14,138 nt of DNA from Bacteroides sp. UBA7335 (GTDB lineage Bacteria > Bacteroidota > Bacteroidia > Bacteroidales > Bacteroidaceae), in assembly GCA_002471185.1 (NCBI GenBank), contig DKPL01000023.1, positions 15,144 to 29,281 on the forward strand, written 5' to 3'. Position numbers and translations under genes: made by a program. This document shows, one piece after another, positions 1 to 5,543 of this stretch (the first letter of the stretch is position 1; each line of letters opens with the position of its first letter). The notes beneath the pieces are model-generated. The model was given only the letters and a program-made list of their open reading frames with translations, was not told the origin of the DNA and ran no database searches.

Positions 1-1
1 G

Positions 2-1558
2 GCTAAATGCTTACGTGCTTATTATTATTTAGTATTGGTTACTCAATATGGTAATGTAACTTTAACAACAACTGAGTCTTCTCAAAACTTAATTATGAAT
101 CCTACTCGTTCTTCTGTGGAGGATATATATTCATTAATAGTAAGCGATTTGAAAGATGCTTCAGAAAGTCTAGGTGTTAACCCTATGAATAATAACTACG
201 CTCGTGTGACTAAAAAAACAGCTTTAGGACTTTTGGCTAAAGCTTATGCGCAAGGTGCTGGCGAAGGGTTGTCTGAAAATGGAGTTTCATATTGGCAAAG
301 AGCTAAAGAGGTAGCAGAAGATCTTATAAAGAATCAAACAGCTTATGGAGCATATTTGTATGAAGATGTAGCTGATGTATGGTCGCAAGCTAACAATCGT
401 GGTAATAAAGAAGCTCTTTTTATTGCTTCAGGTCCTCAAGCGGGTACCGATTCTTATTTGAATGGTTCAAGTGGTGCAAATAAGCTATTTACTTTTACTT
501 TTTGTAATCCTAATAGCTTAAAAGATATTTATCCAGTAGCTGACAAACAAAACTATTTTTATGGTCGTGTAAATAATAACTTATATGCACCGTCAAAATA
601 CTTAATAGATTGCTTTGACGCTACCTATGATAAGCGTTGGGAAAATTCATTTACTACAGCTTTTTCTCTATTCTCAATGGCTCAGGTTGGTTGGAGACCT
701 TATGAAGATAAAAATTCGATAGTTACATTGACAGAGGCACTTTGTACTAAATATGGTATTGACGCTAGTTTTATCGGAACTAAGATTTATCCTTATGTAG
801 ATGTAAATGCTATTAATGTAGGTGCCAATGGTGGTAACCAATATGTTGCTTCTGTATGGCCCAAAGGTGAAACTTCAGGTGATGTGAAGAAACTTGAAAG
901 TTCTAATAATCCTTATGTTCATCCATATCCGTTGGCACAAGATGAGAATCGCTTTATCATGTATCTTTCAAAAGATGATTTATCTGCTGATGATAAAGCA
1001 AAGCGTGGATATGTGTGTGTGAATATTAATGACTTGTTTGATGCTGATGGTAACTATTCTTCTACTTTCATCGATGCAAATCAAACTGATACTTATAAGT
1101 TATTCCCTTCATTGAATAAATTTAATTTCAACTTTGAAGGTGCATTTAATGGTGGTAATTTACAATGTAAAACAGGTGATATGTTTATTATGCGTATGGC
1201 TGAAATTTATTTGATTGCTGCTGAAGCTAATGTTAAATTAGGAAACTCTGCTGTTGCTGCTGATCAATTGAATGTTTTACGTAAGCGTGCATGCCGCAAT
1301 GCCGCTGACTTTGATGCACATATGAAGTTATCTACAGCTTCTCTTGATGATGTGTTTGACGAATATGCACGTGAACTTTGTGGTGAGTTTAATCGCTGGG
1401 CTCTATTAAAACGTCACAAAGCATTTGAAAACCGTTTAGCTAAATACAATCCTCGTGCTGCACAAAGCTTTACATCTAAAAACTATCTCCGTCCTATTTC
1501 ATTCACATTCTTAAGTCAAATAGAGAATGCTGATGAATATGGAACAAACGGATATTAA
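2..1558 (+). CDS. SusD/RagB-family outer-membrane glycan-binding protein, 5' end outside the window
   Basis: This is the C-terminal part (about 518 residues) of a SusD-like lipoprotein, which captures oligosaccharides at the cell surface and lids the TonB-dependent SusC partner. The reading frame is open to the first complete codon of the window and begins with A-K-C-L-R-A-Y-Y-Y, matching the helix that lies roughly 130-150 residues into SusD proteins. The signal peptide, lipobox Cys and first helices are therefore upstream, as susC probably is. Family hallmarks are the helical TPR-type segment (KKTALGLLAKAYAQ), the late segment RMAEIYLIAAEANVKLG followed by LNVLRKRAC, and a C-terminal stretch with E-Y-A-R-E-L-C-G-E-F-N-R-W and L-R-P-I. 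The frame ends in a normal position, so it looks functional. A TTG at 35 could be taken as a start, but it lies inside the conserved helix. The glycan bound cannot be told from sequence; the neighbouring genes suggest a complex plant-type polysaccharide. Confidence 0.93.
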   Translation, partial: AKCLRAYYYLVLVTQYGNVTLTTTESSQNLIMNPTRSSVEDIYSLIVSDLKDASESLGVNPMNNNYARVTKKTALGLLAKAYAQGAGEGLSENGVSYWQRAKEVAEDLIKNQTAYGAYLYEDVADVWSQANNRGNKEALFIASGPQAGTDSYLNGSSGANKLFTFTFCNPNSLKDIYPVADKQNYFYGRVNNNLYAPSKYLIDCFDATYDKRWENSFTTAFSLFSMAQVGWRPYEDKNSIVTLTEALCTKYGIDASFIGTKIYPYVDVNAINVGANGGNQYVASVWPKGETSGDVKKLESSNNPYVHPYPLAQDENRFIMYLSKDDLSADDKAKRGYVCVNINDLFDADGNYSSTFIDANQTDTYKLFPSLNKFNFNFEGAFNGGNLQCKTGDMFIMRMAEIYLIAAEANVKLGNSAVAADQLNVLRKRACRNAADFDAHMKLSTASLDDVFDEYARELCGEFNRWALLKRHKAFENRLAKYNPRAAQSFTSKNYLRPISFTFLSQIENADEYGTNGY

Positions 1559-1580
1559 TTAGTATAATTTTTATGTTTTA

Positions 1581-1624
1581 TAAGGGAAGGTATCTTTTTG
1601 CAGATATCTTCCCTTATTTTTTGT
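1581..1624 (+). terminator. Rho-independent terminator after the susD-like gene
   Basis: A 15-bp stem pairs 1581-1595 with 1602-1616, with one G-T wobble (1590 with 1607) and a 6-base loop. A T-rich tract follows at 1617-1624. It starts 22 bases after the susD stop, and so separates the SusCD transcript from the methyltransferase operon starting at 1699. Confidence 0.88.
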
Positions 1625-1698
1625 TCTTTACTTAGGTACAAACAGCTACAAAATTACGTCTTTATGATAGTATAAAACTTTGTAACAATAAATAAACT

Positions 1699-2709
1699 AT
1701 GAGTAAACGAAATATGAAAGAATGGAGCAATTCTATTATTGCTCAAAAAGATGTTGTAGCCATACCAATTATGACACATCCTGGCATTGAAATGATTGGT
1801 AAAACTGTGTATGATGCAGTGACAGATGGCATGGTTCAATATGAAGCAATTAAAGTGTTGGCAGATAAATATCCTACTGCAGCTGCCTCCGTTATTATGG
1901 ATTTAACAGTCGAGGCTGAAGCTTTTGGAGCTGAAATTGTATTTCCGGAAAATGAAGTACCATCAGTTACCGGACGTCTACTGACAGATGAAGCGGCAAT
2001 TGATAAACTTGAGGTACCTGCATTGAATAAGGGGCGTGTAGCGCAATACTTAAAAGCCAATATGCTTGCTGCTAAAAATATAACAGATCGTCCTGTCTTT
2101 GCAGGGTGTATCGGGCCATATTCTCTTGCAGGAAGATTATACGATATGTCTGAAATCATGATGCTGATTTATATAAATCCTGATGCTGCTTCACAATTAC
2201 TTCGTAAGTGTTCTGATTTTATATTGCGTTACTGTTTGGCTCTAAAAGCAACAGGTGTTGGGGGAGTAGTTATGGCAGAACCAGCTGCTGGATTACTGTC
2301 TAATGATGATTGTTTGAGGTTTTCTTCTATTTATATAAAAGGTATTGTAGAAAAAGTACAAGATGATAACTTTATGGTTGTATTGCACAATTGTGGAAAT
2401 ACAGGGAATTGTACTGAGGCAATGGTAGCTACCGAAGCTGGTGCATTTCATTTTGGTAATAAGATTGACATGGTAGAAGCCCTAAAAGGAGTTCCTTCAA
2501 ATAAGCTAACTATGGGTAATCTTGATCCTGTTAGTCTATTTAAATCGGCTACATCCGATGAAATGTATAAGGCTACAACCGATTTGTTGGAAACTACTAA
2601 GAAGTATTCTAATTTTGTTTTATCGAGTGGCTGTGACACTCCACCGCATACTCCTTTTGCAAATATCGATGCATTCTTTGAGGCCTTACATGAGTACAAT
2701 AAAGCTTGA
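1699..2709 (+). CDS. MtaA/CmuA-type (UroD superfamily) corrinoid:thiol methyltransferase
   Basis: A 336-residue UroD-fold protein of the methylcobamide methyltransferase type, expected to move a methyl group from methyl-Co(III) corrinoid protein to a thiol acceptor in the cytoplasm. The zinc site of the MtaA/MtbA family is visible: H230-N231-C232 (HxC) and a distant C312 in S-S-G-C-D. Other family segments are GPYSLAGRL near 139-147 and MGNLDP near 272-277. The length is normal and no corrinoid domain is attached. It is not a haem-pathway uroporphyrinogen decarboxylase, because the HxC...C zinc ligands belong to the methyltransferases. Its stop overlaps the next gene by 20 bases, so the two are probably translated together. 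In methanogens the acceptor is coenzyme M, which Bacteroidetes are not known to make; homocysteine is my inferred alternative. The acceptor is unproven. Start at ATG 1699. Confidence 0.85.
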   Translation: MSKRNMKEWSNSIIAQKDVVAIPIMTHPGIEMIGKTVYDAVTDGMVQYEAIKVLADKYPTAAASVIMDLTVEAEAFGAEIVFPENEVPSVTGRLLTDEAAIDKLEVPALNKGRVAQYLKANMLAAKNITDRPVFAGCIGPYSLAGRLYDMSEIMMLIYINPDAASQLLRKCSDFILRYCLALKATGVGGVVMAEPAAGLLSNDDCLRFSSIYIKGIVEKVQDDNFMVVLHNCGNTGNCTEAMVATEAGAFHFGNKIDMVEALKGVPSNKLTMGNLDPVSLFKSATSDEMYKATTDLLETTKKYSNFVLSSGCDTPPHTPFANIDAFFEALHEYNKA

Positions 2710-3388
2710 AAAGGAACTAAAGTTCTCTGATTTATCTATTTCATTGCTTGATGTTTATCAGGCAATGGGATGCAATAACTCATTTGAGAACTCTATGCTT
2801 GAATGCGAGGTAAATGGTTTACTGCAAGAGTTGGCCTCTTTTCTCCGACCTCGCTTTTCTATATTTTCTGTAGATGGCTCTATAGTTATTGATAAACAAG
2901 AACTTTCTGTTGGCCTATGCTCTTTTTCTATTGGTAGGGTTATAACTAAGCAATTAAGACAATCACAGTTATTCGTTTTTTTTGTGGCTACTGCTGGTGT
3001 CGAATTTGAAACTTGGCAACATAGTTCGGCCATTCAAAATGATATATTAAAAAGCTATATTGCAGATTCTATTGGCAGTATTATTGCCGAAAAATGTGCT
3101 GATGTTATGGAGGAAGAGCTGCAGGCTTGCTTAGACTCACTCAATTGGAGGCATACAAATAGATATAGTCCTGGATATTGTGGGTGGGAAGTATCGGAAC
3201 AGCAACAGCTATTTAGTCTGTTTTCTGATAGTACCCCTTGTGGGGTACATTTGAATGAATCGAATTTAATGATACCTATAAAGTCTGTAAGCGGTGTAAT
3301 AGGAATTGGGGAGCACGTTCGTAAGTTAGATTATACTTGCGGTTTATGCTCTTATGAAAATTGCTTTAGGCGGAATAGACACATCTAA
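2690..3388 (+). CDS. Stand-alone MetH reactivation-domain protein, likely corrinoid-protein activator
   Basis: A 232-residue protein resembling the C-terminal AdoMet-binding activation domain of cobalamin-dependent methionine synthase (Met_synt_B12). The key AdoMet motif RxxxGY is present as R158-Y-S-P-G162-Y163, followed by E-Q-Q-Q-L-F-S-L-F and S-V-S-G-V, as in the family. Role by family: reductive methylation with AdoMet returns inactive Co(II) corrinoid to the active cycle. The C-terminus carries C217-x2-C220-x4-C225 and a basic tail, which suggests a metal or Fe-S site not found in MetH itself. I chose ATG 2690 because the reading frame upstream of it is only the shadow of the preceding methyltransferase; this gives a 20-base overlap and translational coupling. 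No methionine synthase catalytic domains are attached, so it probably serves the corrinoid carrier encoded at 5544-7355. Confidence 0.82.
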   Translation: MSTIKLEKELKFSDLSISLLDVYQAMGCNNSFENSMLECEVNGLLQELASFLRPRFSIFSVDGSIVIDKQELSVGLCSFSIGRVITKQLRQSQLFVFFVATAGVEFETWQHSSAIQNDILKSYIADSIGSIIAEKCADVMEEELQACLDSLNWRHTNRYSPGYCGWEVSEQQQLFSLFSDSTPCGVHLNESNLMIPIKSVSGVIGIGEHVRKLDYTCGLCSYENCFRRNRHI

Positions 3389-3414
3389 CTGACAGTTGGT
3401 GTCTATTTTTGTTT
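3374..3414 (+). terminator. Terminator overlapping the end of the activator gene
   Basis: AATAGACAC at 3374-3382 pairs with GTGTCTATT at 3399-3407, with an inner AACT/AGTT pair (3387-3390 with 3394-3397). TTTTTGTTT follows. The left arm lies inside the last codons of the activator gene, so the two-gene methyltransferase operon ends here. Confidence 0.75.
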
Positions 3415-3512
3415 AGCGTAAGAATGTGATAAACTTATTTAGGCCTTGTTGGGCGATAAAACTTACAACAACAAAGTCTATAATCTTCTTATTATTATAT
3501 ATTTTTTACTGC

Positions 3513-3540
3513 ATACTGAGTGCTAAAAATAACACAGTAT
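3513..3540. repeat. Imperfect hairpin next to the tandem repeats
   Basis: ATACTGAGTG (3513-3522) can pair with CACAGTAT (3533-3540) through 8 base pairs with a 2-base AG bulge and an A-rich 10-base loop. No T-run follows on either strand, so it is not an ordinary terminator. It ends 10 bases before the tandem repeat block, but a link is unproven. Confidence 0.4.
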
Positions 3541-3550
3541 CTAATGATTG

Positions 3551-3629
3551 AAAAGTTCCTATGTTTTGGTCCAAAAGTTCCTATGTTTTGAGGCAAAAGT
3601 TCCTATGTTTTGGTTCAAAAGTTCCTATG
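3551..3629. repeat. 22-bp tandem direct repeats, three full units and one partial
   Basis: AAAAGTTCCTATGTTTTG occurs three times without change at 3551, 3573 and 3595, each followed by a variable 4-base linker (GTCC, AGGC, GTTC), giving an exact 22-base period. A fourth unit at 3617-3629 keeps only AAAAGTTCCTATG. A fragment TTTTGAGGC at 3644-3652 matches the end of unit 2 and suggests a decayed fifth copy. Each unit has AAAA near its start and TTTT near its end, so it is weakly palindromic. A spacing of about two helical turns would put bound proteins on one face of the DNA. Candidates are an iterated operator or the multiple-repeat end of an IS21-type element. The 4-base linkers exclude CRISPR. 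Confidence 0.9.
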
Positions 3630-3744
3630 GAAATTATAGGACATTTTGAGGCTTTAAATATTTGATAATCAGTTTTATATAAATTTGGACTTTGTGCTAA
3701 AATGCTTTCTGATAGCAAAAAGGATATATTTTTGCTTTGAATTG

Positions 3745-3752
3745 TATTTTTG
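3745..3752 (+). promoter_or_regulatory. Possible Bacteroidetes -7 promoter box
   Basis: TATTTTTG matches the TAnnTTTG box of Bacteroidetes sigma-ABfr promoters and is followed by C, as is common. It lies about 60 bases before the signal-peptide stub at 3813, a usual leader length. No TTTG sits at the standard distance upstream, so the call rests on one box. Confidence 0.4.
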
Positions 3753-3812
3753 CAGGTTGATTATTTTTACCATTGTGCCGCTTGGAGAAAATCGGTTTAA
3801 CAATAATTAAAA

Positions 3813-3881
3813 ATGTATATCAAGAAAATAAATCATTTCGTTGTAGTTGTTATCATCTTGAGCTCAATTAATATACAATAA
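3813..3881 (+). pseudogene. 22-codon signal-peptide stub, likely remnant of an exported protein
   Basis: ATG at 3813 opens a reading frame ending in TAA at 3879-3881. The peptide begins M-Y-I-K-K-I-N-H-F, continues with a hydrophobic run V-V-V-V-I-I-L and ends S-S-I-N-I-Q, the shape of a Bacteroidetes signal peptide just before its usual A-Q cleavage end. It has a promoter-like box about 60 bases upstream, but the frame stops at once and runs into the next operon's terminator. The simplest reading is an exported-protein gene deleted down to its leader. It could instead be a small membrane peptide, or chance in AT-rich DNA. Confidence 0.4.
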
Positions 3882-3925
3882 AAAATAAAGGCTAATCTGA
3901 AGTAACAGAATTCAGATTAGCCTTT
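3876..3925 (-). terminator. Rho-independent terminator of the minus-strand glycan operon
   Basis: A perfect 15-bp stem pairs 3887-3901 with 3911-3925 around a 9-base loop. Read on the minus strand it is followed by TTTATTTTTTATTG, a good T-tract. It lies 20 bases beyond the symporter stop at 3945. The plus-strand side has only a weak T-run, so it acts mainly on the minus strand, though it could slow convergent transcripts. Confidence 0.88.
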
Positions 3926-3944
3926 GTTTGACTATGTAATTGCA

Positions 3945-5519
3945 CTAATTGCCGTTAAAATAGATATATAACCCTATCATAACAATGGCTAACAGCGCCC
4001 ATACTGAAATAACTAATTTCGATGTTTTCTCGGTAATCTTTTCAATTCTCAACGGATTCCCTTCTGGATTTCTATCCAAGAGTGAGATGATAACCATTCC
4101 TGTACTGATACATATAAATATGTAAAAAGACAATAGCATAAAATGTGGCCATGCATCAAAGATGTCTGCCGGAAATACCCAAAGATATAATATACCCACT
4201 CCAATACTAAATACTGTACCAAATGTTAATGCAGCATTTGCAGCACGTGTTGTTGTTGTCTTCCAAAATATGCCAAATAAGAATACGGCTGCCATTGGCG
4301 GAGCAATAAATCCAAGTACCGACTGGAACACATTAAATAAGTTTAGTCCTTGAATGCTATCTATTGCAATAGTAATCAGAATAGAAATGAGTGCACCAAC
4401 TAGGGTTACTATTCTTCCTATTTTTATGATAACCTTATGCGTTGCTAATGGATTGATTTTTTTAGCATAGATATCCATTGTAAATACCGTACTTAGTGCA
4501 TTTAGTGCAGAACCAATCGTGCTGACTAATGCCGCAACTAAAACTGCTAATACTAAACCAACCATACCAGTTGGGAATAAGTTGGTTACCATTGTCATGT
4601 AGGCTGCATCTGGATTTTCCAAACCGGGGTATAATGCCAAGCAAATAACTCCAGGTAAAATATATAAAGGAACATCTAATATTTTTAACCAACCCGTAAA
4701 GTTTGCACCGAGTTGTCCCTCTTTTAGATTTTTGGCAGCTAAAACCGGTTGCACCATAGACTGATCGGTGCACCAAAACCAAACTCCCATAATTGGATAA
4801 CCTAATACTATAGGCAACCATGGAAAATCAGTATCAGTATTGGGGCGAAATAGATTCCAATAGTCAGCAGGAATTGCCTCTACTAGTGCTGGAACTCCTC
4901 CTACCTTATAAATGCCTGCTATAGTAAGTGTTGAAGATACAAAAATGAGTAATAACATCTGAAACACGTTGGTATAGGCTACCGCTTTTAATCCTCCCGC
5001 CATTGTGAAAAAAGCGGCAATAAGAAGTAATAGAATTGATGATTGCCACATAGGTATATCGAATATTTGTCTAATCAATATACCACCGGCAAAAAGTGTT
5101 AGTGCCAACCAAGAGATAAGTATGGTAATAATAGTGTACCAAGCTAGGATATTACGTGTTGATTCTCCAAAACGCCTTCCCATAAATTCGGGTAGGGTAG
5201 TAATGCGAGTTCCCAAATAGCGAGGTGCAAAAACAAATGCCAATAATGCAATAAACACAAAGGCGTACCAGGCAAAATTGCCCGATACAATACCTGTTGT
5301 AAATCCTGCACTAGCCGATGCTATCAACATTGATGGTCCAACATTAGTACCCCACATAGAGAAGCCAATGTGGTGCCATCTTAATGATCGCTCAGCTAAA
5401 AACAGATTACTCCCTTTTTTACGTTTTAGACTAGCCCAAATGCCAATTCCAATAAGTATAATGAAGTAGAGTATAAGAATACCCCAATCGAGTACTCCTA
5501 AAAAATGTGTGTGTATCAT
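3945..5519 (-). CDS. SGLT-like sodium:solute symporter (SSS family), probable sugar importer
   Basis: A 524-residue inner-membrane protein with about 14 hydrophobic segments and the usual length of the SSS family (TC 2.A.21), which imports sugars and other solutes with Na+. Family signatures are L-A-E-R-S-L near 41-46, GGLKAVAYTN at 175-184, W-F-W-C-T-D-Q at 247-253 followed by L-A-A-K-N-L, and a Ser/Thr-rich helix ending STVFTMDIY in the second half. The W-x-W-C-T-D-Q segment resembles animal SGLT sugar carriers. Two unusual residues are Asn184, where relatives commonly have Asp in YTD, and Pro258 in VQPVL, where VQR is usual. It is the last gene of the operon, 24 bases after the methyltransferase fusion. 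Its likely job is to bring a di- or monosaccharide from the periplasm to the cytoplasmic GH31 enzyme and the methyltransferase. The substrate is inferred from context. Confidence 0.9.
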   Translation of the reverse strand: MIHTHFLGVLDWGILILYFIILIGIGIWASLKRKKGSNLFLAERSLRWHHIGFSMWGTNVGPSMLIASASAGFTTGIVSGNFAWYAFVFIALLAFVFAPRYLGTRITTLPEFMGRRFGESTRNILAWYTIITILISWLALTLFAGGILIRQIFDIPMWQSSILLLLIAAFFTMAGGLKAVAYTNVFQMLLLIFVSSTLTIAGIYKVGGVPALVEAIPADYWNLFRPNTDTDFPWLPIVLGYPIMGVWFWCTDQSMVQPVLAAKNLKEGQLGANFTGWLKILDVPLYILPGVICLALYPGLENPDAAYMTMVTNLFPTGMVGLVLAVLVAALVSTIGSALNALSTVFTMDIYAKKINPLATHKVIIKIGRIVTLVGALISILITIAIDSIQGLNLFNVFQSVLGFIAPPMAAVFLFGIFWKTTTTRAANAALTFGTVFSIGVGILYLWVFPADIFDAWPHFMLLSFYIFICISTGMVIISLLDRNPEGNPLRIEKITEKTSKLVISVWALLAIVMIGLYIYFNGN

Positions 5520-5543
5520 GTGTCGTATTAGATTAGTTGTTTT

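Larger units (their letters stand above)
3389..3944. other. Gene-poor junction between two convergent operons
   Basis: This 556-base AT-rich interval has no full-length gene. In order it holds the right arm of the preceding terminator, a weak TTGTTG/CAACAA inverted repeat near 3450-3475, a bulged hairpin (3513-3540), a 22-bp tandem repeat block (3551-3629) with a decayed flank to 3652, a promoter-like box (3745-3752), a 22-codon signal-peptide stub (3813-3881) and the terminator of the minus-strand operon. The mix suggests a rearrangement scar where a gene or element was lost. Confidence 0.7.

Noticed and set aside
35..1558. TTG at 35 as the start of the SusD-like protein
   Set aside because: The frame stays open to the window edge and the residues before it (LRAYYYLV) belong to a conserved SusD helix, so the gene begins upstream.
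1664..1680. Promoter box for the methyltransferase operon in TATAAAACTTTG
   Set aside because: The TA is four bases, not two, from TTTG and no upstream TTTG is well placed, so it does not meet the consensus.
1625..1698. Cobalamin riboswitch before the methyltransferase operon
   Set aside because: The gap is only 74 bases, too short for the conserved B12 element, and no such core was seen. The leader at 11464-11730 was also checked without success.
2522..2689. A longer N-terminus for the activator protein starting at 2522
   Set aside because: These 56 codons lie wholly inside the MtaA-like gene in another frame and do not look like part of the MetH activation domain. ATG 2690 gives a compact start with a 20-base overlap.
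1699..2709. Uroporphyrinogen decarboxylase (hemE) for haem synthesis
   Set aside because: The HxC...C zinc ligands and the neighbouring activator gene fit corrinoid methyltransferases. The same reasoning applies to the fusion at 5544-7355, which carries a corrinoid domain.
3551..3652. CRISPR array
   Set aside because: The repeats are 18 bases with 4-base linkers, far too short for spacers, and no cas gene is present.
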